Assembly: GCA_002841335.1 (NCBI GenBank)
Contig: PHEY01000001.1
Location: 619,816 to 683,815, forward strand
Origin: Actinobacteria bacterium HGW-Actinobacteria-2
GTDB taxonomy: Bacteria > Actinomycetota > Actinomycetes > Propionibacteriales > Propionibacteriaceae
DNA: 64,000 nt
Direction: 5' to 3'
In this document: positions 7,533-16,284 of the stretch, piece after piece
Position numbering within the stretch: position 1 is the first letter of the stretch
How the letters are laid out: every line of letters begins with the position of its first letter
Position numbers and translations under genes: made by a program
Notes under the pieces: generated by a model
The model's input: the letters and a program-made list of their open reading frames with translations, nothing else
Database searches by the model: none
Told to the model about the DNA's origin: nothing

Positions 7533-9743
7533 CTAACGCGTGTTCACCTGACCGCGGGCGTCCAAGCCCACCAACTCGCTGGTGCCGTCTTCGCGTACCG
7601 CCAGCACGGTCACCACATCGTCGTAGCCCTCAGGAGCGGCCCGCGCGACCACCTTCTTGGTGTTGGAGTCGGTGAGCAGGCGGCTCAGATGCTGAGTGAG
7701 TGCCGCCCGGACGTCCTCGGGGAGCCGGGTGCCGCGACTGTCGACCAGACGGACGTCCACGCCGCGGCCGCGAGCCACCTCGATGGCGTCGGAGGTGAGT
7801 TCGGTCACCAGGTTGCCGGCCCGCATCGCGTCCCGTAGTCGAGACTCCTGGGACAGACAGGCCTCGCGCTCGGCCTGGGTGAGTTCGTAGTTGGGATCGG
7901 CGATCCTGGTCAGCAGCGGACCGACCTGGGCGCGCAGCTGGGTCAGCCAGACGTCCCGCAACACCATCTTGGAGAAGCTCTGGGCGATCGCCCGATTCGC
8001 GGCGGCCGACGAGCGCCGGGAGGCGGTCATCCGGTCAGCCATCTCGATCAGCCAGGTCTGCAGCAGTTGGGCCACCAGCATCCACGAGAACGGACCGAAG
8101 CCCACCCGCAGGACGTCGCCGGCTCCGAGCCCCTGGGTGATCGCCCAGACCGCTGACACCAGGGCGTAGAGGCCCACGCCGACCCAGGCGACCCGTTCGC
8201 GTCCACGCACCAGCACCGCCACCAGCAGCACCATCACCACCGTGCTGTGCCAGGTGGCGTAGCCGGGCCAGTCGTGCTCCGGCAGCACCGACTGCACCAG
8301 CAGGGTCACCCCGATCAGCAGGCCGACCACGGTGAAGGCGGCGCCCAGGTTCATCGGGTTCTTGTCCGAACGGCGCAGGGTGATCACCGTGGCGATCACG
8401 GCCAGCACCTGGGCGGCGAACACCGGCCAGGCCTGCGTGACCCGGTCCAAGCTGGTCCAACCGAGGAGGAACTGCAGCACCACCACGATCCAGATCAGCC
8501 GGATCAGCGGCGGACGGGTGAGTTCGGGGATCTCCGGCATCCGGCGGGTGCGATGCTCCTTCACCTCCGGTTCGACAGCGACCTTCGGCTGCTCACCGCT
8601 GGAGCCCCAGCTCAGGTTGACGGTGGTGCCCTCCCCCGGCTTGGACAAGATCTCGGCGTGACCGCCGATCGCCCACATCCGGTAGACCACCGATACCTGC
8701 AGACCCAGGCGTCGCTTGGGCACCTGCTCGGGGTCGAAGCCCACACCGTCATCGGCGATGGTGATCAGCACCTCACCGGCGGTCGGGCTGGCCAAAGTCA
8801 CCTGCACATGCTTGGCCTGGGAATGCTTGGCCACGTTGAGGGCCACCTCGCGCACCACCATGCCGAGCGTGCTGGCGACATGTTGCGGAACGGCCAGCTC
8901 ATCGAGACTGGAGTTGATCTTGGCCTGCGGCACCAGTGCCCCGACCACATCGGTGACCAGCCAGGTGAGCTGATCGCCGGTGACCGGAAGCCGAGCCTCG
9001 GCCGGCGCTTCGGCCTCGGCCAGACGGTCGACCGCCCGCTGCGCCTGAGCCGACACGTGGGCGTCGTTGGGACTCTGGGCAGCGGCCACCAGCGTGGTCA
9101 TCACCTCGTCATGGACGATGCCATCCAGGCGGTGCCGCTCCTCCAGCAGGGCCTCGTCGATCGCTGCTGCGGTGGACTCTCGATGCGAGGCGTACTCGAT
9201 CTCGTCCAGGCTCTTGAACGCGGTGCCGACCACACCGAGGGCGACGATCACCACCGAGGAGTTCATCACCAGCACGATCATGTCCTGGACCGCACCGAGC
9301 AGCGTCGCGCCTTGTCCGGACGGAGTCATCCGCACCACAGCGAAGAGCAGACCGGCAGCGATCGCGTAGCCGAAACCCCAGGCCGTGCCACTGGTGACGG
9401 CCAGACAGACTGCAGCCACCCCCAGGCAAACCCACAGCCAGGGACTGGAGGTCGCCGGAGCGGCCGACTGCCAGGCGATCGGCCAGGTGATCAAGCCGAT
9501 CGACACCAGCGCCACGTAGACCAAGGCCCAGGCGCGCAGTCGACGACCCAGGAAGCTGAAGATCATCATGCCGATCGAGGTGATGACGATGCCGCCACCG
9601 ATACTGATCGTCCACCACGGTGCCAGGAACGGGATCTGCGCAGCCGCGCCGAAGGCGGCCGGGATCAGGGTGCCCAGGCAGAACAGTGCGACCCCCCGCT
9701 CGACCCATGCGGTGAGTTGCCCAGCTTGCAGATTCAGCTTCAT
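7533..9743 (-). CDS. Sensor histidine kinase with two membrane-kinase modules
   Basis: A 736-residue NarL-type partner kinase of unusual build. Module 1: several transmembrane helices (about 10-175), a HisKA_3-like helix with RHRLDGIVHDEVM (likely phospho-His near residue 210), and an HATPase domain with NVAKHSQ (N box, about 300) and ADDGVGFD (about 330). Module 2 (about 407-736) starts with a second set of membrane helices and ends in a region that looks like a degenerate kinase core: helices but no recognisable N, G1 or G2 boxes. The gene lies between dCMP deaminase (8 bp upstream) and its response regulator (10 bp downstream). Module 2 may be sensory or inhibitory; this is inference. Confidence 0.8.
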   Translation of the reverse strand: MKLNLQAGQLTAWVERGVALFCLGTLIPAAFGAAAQIPFLAPWWTISIGGGIVITSIGMMIFSFLGRRLRAWALVYVALVSIGLITWPIAWQSAAPATSSPWLWVCLGVAAVCLAVTSGTAWGFGYAIAAGLLFAVVRMTPSGQGATLLGAVQDMIVLVMNSSVVIVALGVVGTAFKSLDEIEYASHRESTAAAIDEALLEERHRLDGIVHDEVMTTLVAAAQSPNDAHVSAQAQRAVDRLAEAEAPAEARLPVTGDQLTWLVTDVVGALVPQAKINSSLDELAVPQHVASTLGMVVREVALNVAKHSQAKHVQVTLASPTAGEVLITIADDGVGFDPEQVPKRRLGLQVSVVYRMWAIGGHAEILSKPGEGTTVNLSWGSSGEQPKVAVEPEVKEHRTRRMPEIPELTRPPLIRLIWIVVVLQFLLGWTSLDRVTQAWPVFAAQVLAVIATVITLRRSDKNPMNLGAAFTVVGLLIGVTLLVQSVLPEHDWPGYATWHSTVVMVLLVAVLVRGRERVAWVGVGLYALVSAVWAITQGLGAGDVLRVGFGPFSWMLVAQLLQTWLIEMADRMTASRRSSAAANRAIAQSFSKMVLRDVWLTQLRAQVGPLLTRIADPNYELTQAEREACLSQESRLRDAMRAGNLVTELTSDAIEVARGRGVDVRLVDSRGTRLPEDVRAALTQHLSRLLTDSNTKKVVARAAPEGYDDVVTVLAVREDGTSELVGLDARGQVNTR

Positions 9744-9751
9744 CGAATGCC

Positions 9752-10195
9752 CTATCGGCTCCAGTCCACCAATTGGTCGCCTTCGTGGACGCCATCAGGC
9801 CAGACGGCTCGCACGATACCGGCTGCGGCCAGCGCTTTGCGGCAGCCGGGGCACGGCGGGTCGGTGATGTAGGCGGTCGCGCCCTTGGTGTCCCTGGTGG
9901 CGAACAGCAGGGCATTCACCTCTGCGTGGATCGCGATACAGAATCCCTGGGTGCCAGGACGGTCGTAGTCCCCCAACCCGGGAACCTGGTCGTAGCTCAA
10001 CTGACCACGGGGGCAGGCACCTTCCAGGCAGTCGGGATGTCCGGGTGCTGCGCCGTTGTATCCGGTGGCGATGATCCGCCGGTCCAACACCAAGACCGCT
10101 CCGACGCGGCGACGAGTGCATTTCGCGCGCGCCGAAACGGCCTGGGCGATGTTGAGGAAATACTCATCCCAGCCCGGCACCTGTGGCTCGCTCAT
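9752..10195 (-). CDS. dCMP deaminase (cytidine/deoxycytidylate deaminase family)
   Basis: Zinc-dependent deaminase of 147 residues, most like ComEB-type deoxycytidylate deaminases, which convert dCMP to dUMP for dTTP synthesis. Zinc and catalytic residues are in HAEVNALL (His ligand, catalytic Glu) and PPCPGCRKAL (two Cys ligands). The early VGAVLV and YNGAAPGHPDC segments are also typical. ATG at 10193-10195 (MSEPQVPGWDEYF) is preferred over the longer open frame. The gene is 8 bp upstream of the histidine kinase and probably cotranscribed with it. Confidence 0.88.
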   Translation of the reverse strand: MSEPQVPGWDEYFLNIAQAVSARAKCTRRRVGAVLVLDRRIIATGYNGAAPGHPDCLEGACPRGQLSYDQVPGLGDYDRPGTQGFCIAIHAEVNALLFATRDTKGATAYITDPPCPGCRKALAAAGIVRAVWPDGVHEGDQLVDWSR

Positions 10196-10282
10196 CACTC
10201 TCCTGATCGCAATCCGTCGGCCATGTTCTTCGTCGCGATTCAAGCGTGCAACAGGTTATCCCGGCTGGCGAGTCATTCCTAT

Positions 10283-11278
10283 TCAGTTGAACGCATTGCT
10301 CATGGCGAGGTTGGGGTCTTGACGTGAGGTGGTCAGACCCTGTTGGGCCATGAAGTCGGCCATCGCCGCCCATTGAGCCGCGTCGAGCTTGCCGCTGACC
10401 ACCCCGCCCTTGGCGGTCCACAGCGGAACCGTGGCTGCCAGTGTTGCCTGGGCGGCCTTGGCACCGGCCGGCGTACCCAGGTCGGGCACGTAGGTGCCGG
10501 AGACCGCGAGCGCGTGGTTCTGATCGGCGACCACCGAGGACACTCCGGCCAGCGTGCCGGCGACCACGGACTTCACCACATCCGGATGCGCCTGGGCGTA
10601 GTCGGCGGTGGTGACCAGTGATGCCGACACCAGCGGGACGGTGCCGGTGGCGATCGGCAGACTCCGGATCGCGGTCCCGGCCAGGGCGAACTGCACCGCG
10701 TCGTTGTTGCTGAAGCCGACGATGGCGTCGACCTTGCCGTTGGTCAGGGCCGCCTGCTGGGTGTAGCCGATCTCCTTGATGCTCACGTCGGCCTCGGTCA
10801 GCCCCGCCGACTTCAACGCCACCAGCAGCGCGAACCAGCTCTCGCCGTATTTGCCCGGAAGCCCGATGGTGTGCCCCTTAAGGGCGGTCAGGCTGGTGAT
10901 CGGCGAGCTCTGCGGGACGATGATCTGCACCGGGTAGGCGTGGTAGTACGCCGCCACGGTGACCAGGTTCATGCCCTGTGAACGGGCCTGCAGCACTTCG
11001 TCGCCGCCGGCCACGACGAACTGCTCGCCACCGGTGGTCAAGGCGTTGAACAGACCTTCGGACACACCGTGGTGACGCAGCGTCGGGCTCACTCCCGCCT
11101 TGGTGTAGCTGCCGTCGGCCATCGCCACATAGAACGGGCTGAACTGCACATTGGGGATGTAGCTCAGACCGATGGTCGGCGCGGCGAGCGCCGCCGAGCC
11201 GGACGGGGCCGGTGCTGAACTGCAGCCGGCGACCGCCACGGTGAGGGCGGTAATCAGGACAAGGAGCAGGCGTTTCAT
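10283..11278 (-). CDS. ribY: Riboflavin ABC transporter substrate-binding lipoprotein (RibY-like)
   Basis: NMT1/THI5-like periplasmic-binding-protein family, 331 residues. The N-terminus is a lipoprotein signal (MKRLLLVLITALTVAVAGC, with Cys as lipidation site). The mature part has GLSYIPNVQFSPFYVA and FVVAGGDEV segments typical of ThiY-like binding proteins. By fold alone it could bind a pyrimidine thiamine precursor, but the operon begins with an FMN riboswitch, which points to riboflavin (RibXY-type uptake). The long open frame upstream is a shadow of the permease gene; ATG at 11276-11278 overlaps the permease stop by 4 bp. Confidence 0.78.
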   Translation of the reverse strand: MKRLLLVLITALTVAVAGCSSAPAPSGSAALAAPTIGLSYIPNVQFSPFYVAMADGSYTKAGVSPTLRHHGVSEGLFNALTTGGEQFVVAGGDEVLQARSQGMNLVTVAAYYHAYPVQIIVPQSSPITSLTALKGHTIGLPGKYGESWFALLVALKSAGLTEADVSIKEIGYTQQAALTNGKVDAIVGFSNNDAVQFALAGTAIRSLPIATGTVPLVSASLVTTADYAQAHPDVVKSVVAGTLAGVSSVVADQNHALAVSGTYVPDLGTPAGAKAAQATLAATVPLWTAKGGVVSGKLDAAQWAAMADFMAQQGLTTSRQDPNLAMSNAFN

Positions 11279-12039
11279 CGGGACCTTTCCATTCGTGGGT
11301 TGAGTGAAGCGACTATTCGGGAGCGGCGCTCGGCCACCAGGACGGCCAAGAAGGCGATCGAGGCCAGCAGGGCCAGCCAGATGATGGTGGCGATCATCCC
11401 GGCGGTGTCGACGTTGTTGCGCTGGACGTTGAGCACGGTGCCCAGTCCGTCGCCACCCATCACCATCTCGCCGACGATGGCTCCGGTGACCGACAAGCTG
11501 ACGCCATTGCGCAACCCGCCCAGGATGGACGGCAGCGCCATGGGCAGTTCGATCTGCCACAGCAGGCCGAGGCCATGGGCGCCGTCCATTCGAGCCGCGT
11601 CGATGACGTCGCCGTCCACGTGACGCAGGCCGACCACGGCAGCGATCAGGATCGGGAAGAACACGATCAGCGCACACAGCACCACCACCGGGCCCAGCCC
11701 GTAGCCGAGCCACAACACCAGCAGCGGCGCCAGCGCGATCGCGGGGATCGCTTGGGTGGCACCCAGGAACGGGTTGACCGCGGCAGCCGCCCAGCGGGAG
11801 CGATGGATGAGCATGGCCAGGGGCAGCGCCACGGCGGTGCCGATGGCGACCCCGCCGAGAGCCTCGACGACGGTGACGGCCAAGTAAGACCAGAACGCGG
11901 GCGTCACCAGGTCGAGCAGCAGCCGCGATCCGACTGCTGCCGGCGTCGGCAGCAGCACCGAGCCGGCGCCGGCGGTCACCGCCCAGCCGACCAGCAGCAG
12001 CACGCCCAGCGCGATCGGGGCGATCGCTTCGCGTCTCAT
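11275..12039 (-). CDS. ribX: Riboflavin ABC transporter permease (RibX-like)
   Basis: A 254-residue inner-membrane permease with about six helices and the BPD_transp_1 EAA-type loop (AARMDGAHGLGLLWQIELPMALPSI, seen in part near residues 145-170). The start at 12037-12039 (MRREAIAPIALG) has a GGAGG ribosome binding site a few bases upstream. It is the first gene after the FMN riboswitch and overlaps the binding-protein gene. No ATP-binding subunit is encoded next to the pair; such transporters are thought to borrow an ATPase or have it elsewhere. Substrate assignment rests on the riboswitch. Confidence 0.78.
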   Translation of the reverse strand: MRREAIAPIALGVLLLVGWAVTAGAGSVLLPTPAAVGSRLLLDLVTPAFWSYLAVTVVEALGGVAIGTAVALPLAMLIHRSRWAAAAVNPFLGATQAIPAIALAPLLVLWLGYGLGPVVVLCALIVFFPILIAAVVGLRHVDGDVIDAARMDGAHGLGLLWQIELPMALPSILGGLRNGVSLSVTGAIVGEMVMGGDGLGTVLNVQRNNVDTAGMIATIIWLALLASIAFLAVLVAERRSRIVASLNPRMERSR

Positions 12040-12126
12040 CACACCTCCAGCTATCAGCCCGAGGCGGTCTTGAGGGAAGCGCAGGCAAGCCCCCGCGCAT
12101 GCGAATGCGCGGCGACGCCGCGTGCT

Positions 12127-12264
12127 GCCTCCCATCCGGACTTTCACCGTCGGCCCTGGATTTTCACCAGATCAACCGACTCGATTCCGGTGTCACCACC
12201 ATCACTCGAGCCGGGTCGCGGGCTTTCACCGCCGGTTCGGAATTACACCGACCCCGGAGCACGT
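12127..12264 (-). promoter_or_regulatory. FMN riboswitch (RFN element)
   Basis: Read on the minus strand, the conserved RFN blocks occur in order: GGGGTCGGTGTAATTCCGA, ACCGGCGGTGAAAGCCCGCG, GATCTGGTGAAAATCCAG, GCCGACGGTGAAAGTCCG and GGATGGGAG. The helix-closing ends pair (GTGCTCC at the 5' end, GGCAGCACG at the 3' end). It lies about 90 nt upstream of ribX. A GC-rich stem near 12107-12123 and the GGAGG site near 12044-12048 may form the expression platform; whether control is by termination or translation cannot be read directly. FMN binding should switch off riboflavin uptake. Confidence 0.95.
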
Positions 12265-12376
12265 TCACCGCTGATCCTACCGCCGAATCCCATCTACGCC
12301 GACCCGTCCGTCTCACCGACGGGTTGGTGCCAGACTGGTTCTGCGCGCAAAGCCGCACTGTCACGAAAGGACGATC

Positions 12377-13492
12377 ATGCGCATCGCCGTCCCCTCCGAA
12401 GTCAAGAATCACGAGTACCGGGTGGCCATCACTCCGGTAGGCGTGGCTGAACTTGTCGCTCACGGCCACCAGGTTTTTGTCCAGTCCGGCGCCGGGCTCG
12501 GGTCATCGATCAGTGATGAGGAGTACGTCGCTCAAGGCGCGACTATCGTCCCCACCGCCGCGGAGACCTGGGCGATCGGCGAGATGGTGCTGAAGGTGAA
12601 GGAGCCCGTGCCCAGCGAGTTCGGCTACCTGCGTGACGACCTGCTGCTGTTCACCTATCTGCACCTGGCGGCTGACCGCGCAGGCACGGACGCGCTGCTC
12701 AACGCCGGCACCACCGCGATCGCCTACGAGACGGTGCAGCTGCCCAACGGGCTGCTGCCGCTGCTGTACCCGATGAGCGAAGTGGCCGGCTGCTTGGCGC
12801 CGCAGGTGGGCGCCCACTCGATGATGAAGGCCCAAGGTGGCCGCGGGGTGCTGATGGGCTGCGTCGGCGGCGTCGCCAACGCCAAGGTGGTCGTCCTCGG
12901 TGGCGGCACGGCCGGCCAGAACGCGGCCAATGTCGCCCTCGGCATGGGTGCCGATGTGACCATCCTGGACACCGATCTGGACAAGCTGCGCAACACCTTC
13001 TGGCGTTACGAGAACCGGGTCCACGGCATCGTCAGTTCGAGGTTGGCGATCCGGGAGCAGGTGTTGGCCGCCGACATGGTGATCGGCACGGTGCTGATTC
13101 CCGGCGCCAAGGCACCCAAGCTGGTGACCAATGACATGGTTGCTGAGATGAAGCCCGGCTCGGTGCTGGTGGATGTGGCCATCGACCAGGGCGGATGCTT
13201 CGAAGACAGCCGCCCGACCACGCACGCCGAGCCGACGTTCACCGTCCACAACTCGGTGTTCTACTGCGTGGCAAATATGCCCGGTGCGGTGCCGAACACC
13301 TCCACCTGGGCGCTGACCAACGCGACCCTGTCCTACGCGCTGAAGCTGGCCGACAAGGGCTGGAAGAAGGCGTGCGCAGATGATCCGGCCCTCGCGCTGG
13401 GGCTGAACACCACCAGCGGCCAGATCACCTACCCGGCGGTCGCTGAAGCCTTCGGCCTGGGGTACACCCCGCTGGCCACCGTGCTCGCCTGA
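12377..13492 (+). CDS. ald: Alanine dehydrogenase
   Basis: NAD-dependent L-alanine dehydrogenase (alanine to pyruvate plus ammonia, reversible), 371 residues, the usual length. The N-terminal domain starts MRIAVPSEVKNHEYRVAITP; the NAD-binding domain has VVVLGGGTAGQNAANVALGMGADV near residue 173, shown here only in part (GGGTAGQNAA), and a later TVLIPGAKAPKLVT segment. A GAAAGGA ribosome binding site precedes the ATG. The gene is divergent from the riboflavin operon, so 12270-12376 must hold promoters for both. Role: alanine catabolism or NADH balance under low oxygen. Confidence 0.95.
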   Translation: MRIAVPSEVKNHEYRVAITPVGVAELVAHGHQVFVQSGAGLGSSISDEEYVAQGATIVPTAAETWAIGEMVLKVKEPVPSEFGYLRDDLLLFTYLHLAADRAGTDALLNAGTTAIAYETVQLPNGLLPLLYPMSEVAGCLAPQVGAHSMMKAQGGRGVLMGCVGGVANAKVVVLGGGTAGQNAANVALGMGADVTILDTDLDKLRNTFWRYENRVHGIVSSRLAIREQVLAADMVIGTVLIPGAKAPKLVTNDMVAEMKPGSVLVDVAIDQGGCFEDSRPTTHAEPTFTVHNSVFYCVANMPGAVPNTSTWALTNATLSYALKLADKGWKKACADDPALALGLNTTSGQITYPAVAEAFGLGYTPLATVLA

Positions 13493-13505
13493 GCAACCCG
13501 CTCAG
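13489..13505. terminator. Short stem-loop between ald and tetR
   Basis: Arms CTGAGC and GCTCAG (6 bp) with a 5-nt loop, spanning the ald stop codon and the end of the convergent TetR gene. It may be a weak bidirectional terminator. Confidence 0.3.
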
Positions 13506-14056
13506 TCTCGACGCCGCACTCCGCCGCAGAAGACGTCCAACAGGTCGTCGACCGGCTCGGGTGCGGCGTCGCTGCGTGGTGGCGCGAAGAAGGGGTACAG
13601 CACGCCCAACAGCAGTCGGGTGAGCAGGGCCGGATCCTTGTCGATGAACTCGCCGCTGGCGACTCCGGCAGCGAACAGTTCGTTGATCGGCGCCAGAAAG
13701 CGCTCGACGTAGGTTCGGGCGAAGGCGGCGCGGTCGTCAGGGTCGAGTTGGCCGACGTCGTGCATGGCCAGTCTCATGATCGCCCGGCGCCACGGCGGCA
13801 GGGCGAACAATCCGTGGACCAACCAACGCAGGCGCTGCTCACCGGTGCCGTGCTCGGCGCTGTCGGCGACCACGCCGGCGACCTGGTCGAGGTAGCCGAT
13901 GCAGATGGCATTCAGCACCGCCGACTTGCCGGTGAAGTGGTAGTACAACGCGGGTTTGGTGATGCCGCAGGCGTCGGCGATCTCCCTCATCGCCACCCCT
14001 TCGTAGCCCCGCTGAACGAACAACTCGGTGGCGGTGGCCAGGATCTGCTCACGCAT
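13502..14056 (-). CDS. TetR family regulator of the adjacent MFS exporter
   Basis: A 184-residue TetR repressor with an N-terminal HTH (about residues 1-50; RGYEGVAMREIADACGITKPALYYHF) and a ligand-binding helical domain. Its start overlaps the 3' end of the MFS transporter gene by 8 bp, so both are one transcription unit. The palindrome upstream of the transporter (15461-15476) is the likely operator, giving autoregulated, ligand-induced efflux. Confidence 0.87.
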   Translation of the reverse strand: MREQILATATELFVQRGYEGVAMREIADACGITKPALYYHFTGKSAVLNAICIGYLDQVAGVVADSAEHGTGEQRLRWLVHGLFALPPWRRAIMRLAMHDVGQLDPDDRAAFARTYVERFLAPINELFAAGVASGEFIDKDPALLTRLLLGVLYPFFAPPRSDAAPEPVDDLLDVFCGGVRRRD

Positions 14057-15446
14057 GGGCCGCCGCCTCAGCCGTGGCCGGACGGGCTTCGTCCGCGCGA
14101 GACTTCAGGAAGACCGCGGCGATCAGCAGCACCACACCGATGCCGCCGATGAAGAAGAACGCGCTGGTGTAGCCGACGGCCGGGGTGCTCGCCGAGGCGG
14201 CCACCGCCCCGACCACGGCCGCGCCGAGGAGCTGCCCGATGCTGGTGAAGACGTTGACCAGGCCTTGGGCGGAGGATCGCTCGGCCGCGGTGGTCTCGTT
14301 CAAGGTGACGTAGCGAATCGGGGCCCCCAGCAGGGCCGACATACCGAAGCCGATCAACAGCCCGGAGACGATGTAGAGCCACAGCACGCTCGCGGTAGCG
14401 CTCAGCAGGAACATCCCGACGGCCATGATGGCGACGCCGGACACGATCACCGTGCGCGACCCGAAGCGGTCCAGCAGCCGTCCGGCGATCGGCGAGCCGG
14501 CACCCATGGCCAACACCACCGGCATCAGCAGGAAGCTGCCCACACCGCTGGTCACGCCCAGGGCCGCGACCGCCAGCAAGGGCATGAACACCAGGCTCGC
14601 TTCGCCCAGGCCGGCACCGGCGGTGAGCAGGTAGCCCAGGCGCAGCTGGCGGCGGGCGAACAGGCCGACCGGGAAGACCGGGCTGGCGGCGCGACGTTCG
14701 ACCAGCACCAGCAGCACCCAGGCGACCGCCGATGCCAACAGCCAGGCCCACACCGCGGGAGTGGCGAGCGAGGCGAAGAAATGGGCGGTGTCGATGTTGA
14801 CCAGGCCCAGATCGAGCGCGGCCAAAGCGGCCGCGAGCAGCAGCATTCCGGGCCAGTCGAAACCGCGCGCATCGGCGTGACGCTCGTGCGGCAGCACCTT
14901 CCAGGCCAGCACCATCACCACAGCCGCCACCGGCAGGTTGATCGCGAACAGCCACTGCCAGCCGGCCAGCAGCAGCACGCCGCCCAGGATCGGGCCGATC
15001 ACGAACGCGATCCCGAAGACCGCCCCGATCATGCCCAGCGCGCTCCCCCGCTTGTCGGCTGGGAAGGTGTCACCGATCACCGCGCTGGCCACCGGGAAGA
15101 TGCCCCCGGCGCCGAAGCCCTGGATCGCCCGTCCGATCAGCAGCAGGGCGAAGCCCCCGGCCAGGCCGGACGCGATCACCACAGCCGAGCCGATCGCGAA
15201 CAACGCCACATCGACCAGGTAGATCGCGCGCCGTCCGAAGTTGTCGCTCAGCTTGGCCATCAGCGGCGTGCCGATCAGGTTGGCCAACACGTACACGCTG
15301 AAGATCCACGACACCGCGCGCGAGTCCAGCCCGAACTGGGCCTGGATCGCCGGCAGCGCCGGCCCGACGATGGCGATGTCCAGGGCGCCCATCAGCACGC
15401 CCACGAACAGGATCGTCAACACGCGATTGCGCTGCTTGTCGTCCAC
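14049..15446 (-). CDS. MFS drug:proton antiporter (DHA2, 14-helix type)
   Basis: A 465-residue major facilitator transporter of the EmrB/QacA-like DHA2 group, in the cytoplasmic membrane. Motif A-like sequence LMAKLSDNFGRRAIYLVD follows helix 2, and motif C-like GPILGGVLLLAG follows in helix 5. It starts at GTG 15444-15446 with a GTGAGG ribosome binding site. The downstream overlapping tetR and the upstream operator indicate inducible export of a toxic compound or metabolite. The substrate is unknown. Confidence 0.87.
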   Translation of the reverse strand: MDDKQRNRVLTILFVGVLMGALDIAIVGPALPAIQAQFGLDSRAVSWIFSVYVLANLIGTPLMAKLSDNFGRRAIYLVDVALFAIGSAVVIASGLAGGFALLLIGRAIQGFGAGGIFPVASAVIGDTFPADKRGSALGMIGAVFGIAFVIGPILGGVLLLAGWQWLFAINLPVAAVVMVLAWKVLPHERHADARGFDWPGMLLLAAALAALDLGLVNIDTAHFFASLATPAVWAWLLASAVAWVLLVLVERRAASPVFPVGLFARRQLRLGYLLTAGAGLGEASLVFMPLLAVAALGVTSGVGSFLLMPVVLAMGAGSPIAGRLLDRFGSRTVIVSGVAIMAVGMFLLSATASVLWLYIVSGLLIGFGMSALLGAPIRYVTLNETTAAERSSAQGLVNVFTSIGQLLGAAVVGAVAASASTPAVGYTSAFFFIGGIGVVLLIAAVFLKSRADEARPATAEAAAHA

Positions 15447-15460
15447 AACAACCTCACTTA

Positions 15461-15476
15461 CTTACCGGTCGGTAAG
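15461..15476. promoter_or_regulatory. TetR-type operator
   Basis: CTTACCGGTCGGTAAG: 7-bp arms CTTACCG and CGGTAAG separated by GT. This matches the form of many TetR sites. It lies 15 bp upstream of the MFS start codon, where it would overlap the promoter or the transcript start, so bound TetR should block the MFS-tetR operon. Confidence 0.72.
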
Positions 15477-15609
15477 GAGGCTAGCAGGCACGACCCGACA
15501 ACCGACCTGCCAGGGGGCACAGCTACGCAGCTGGACGCAGCGCGTGGGCGTTGATTCGCGGCCCCGCGAGAACATGCCGACCACCGGGACGAGGCCCCAC
15601 CCCGAGGGA

Positions 15610-15652
15610 GCCACCGTCCGGCAACGACGAACGGCCGCTGCCGGACGGTGGC
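15610..15652. terminator. Strong stem-loop after the VKOR gene
   Basis: Perfect 14-bp arms (GCCACCGTCCGGCA and complement) with a 15-nt loop, 14 bp past the end of the minus-strand VKOR gene. It is well placed to terminate the dsbA-VKOR operon. Confidence 0.7.
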
Positions 15653-15666
15653 CTACGAAGGCGCGA

Positions 15667-16284
15667 TCAGGCGAACAGAGCTGCGCCGTACTTGACGAAG
15701 ACCAGCACCACCATCGCGACCAGCCAGCCGATCAGCACCAGCAGGTCGAGATCCAGGCGCAGCCAGGTCTCCATCGCCGATTGCAGCTTTCGCGGCAGGA
15801 ACAGGTTGTCGTCGCGGATGTTCAGGTGGGTGATCGCAGCGAACAGCACCGTGGTGGAGAAGGTGACCGCCAGGCACCACGGGCACAACGCCCCGATCAC
15901 GAAGGACGACTGGAGGAACAGCCAGTAGGCAAATCCCAGGGAGATCAGGACGATCCCCTGCACGCCGATCATGAAGCCCTGGGTGAACCGGGTGCCGCTG
16001 AACCCGGCGATCGCCACCGCGATCAACACCGGTTCGATCATGAGCCCCAAGAAGGCGTTGGGGAAGCCCAGCAGGTTGGCCTGCCAGGACGTCCCCACCG
16101 CCCCACAGCTGATCACCTGGTTGATGTTGCAGCCCAATCCCGCGTTCGGGTCCGCCGCCAGCACGATGGCGTCCACCGAGAGCACGAAGGACGCCACCAG
16201 GCTGGCCCCTGCGGCGATCATCATCACCGCATAGAGCCACGCATCACTCTGGCGAAACCGGTGAAACCGATCGAAGAGGTTCAT
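15667..16284 (-). CDS. Vitamin K epoxide reductase (VKOR) family membrane protein
   Basis: A 205-residue membrane protein that re-oxidises a DsbA-like partner and passes electrons to menaquinone. It has about five helices. The redox centre CPWC is near residue 135, and the outer loop Cys pair is in GLGCNINQVISCG near residues 50-60. The gene overlaps the upstream DsbA-like gene by 4 bp, matching the actinobacterial VKOR-DsbA oxidative folding pathway. The menaquinone operon nearby would supply the electron acceptor, though no direct link is needed. Confidence 0.9.
   Translation of the reverse strand: MNLFDRFHRFRQSDAWLYAVMMIAAGASLVASFVLSVDAIVLAADPNAGLGCNINQVISCGAVGTSWQANLLGFPNAFLGLMIEPVLIAVAIAGFSGTRFTQGFMIGVQGIVLISLGFAYWLFLQSSFVIGALCPWCLAVTFSTTVLFAAITHLNIRDDNLFLPRKLQSAMETWLRLDLDLLVLIGWLVAMVVLVFVKYGAALFA

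Noticed and set aside
8247..9872. 541-codon plus-strand frame opposite the histidine kinase
   Set aside because: Shadow; lacks any family feature and spans two real minus-strand genes.
10283..12039. Thiamine-precursor (ThiXY) or nitrate/taurine transporter
   Set aside because: The upstream element is an FMN riboswitch, not a TPP (THI) element, which makes riboflavin the better substrate.
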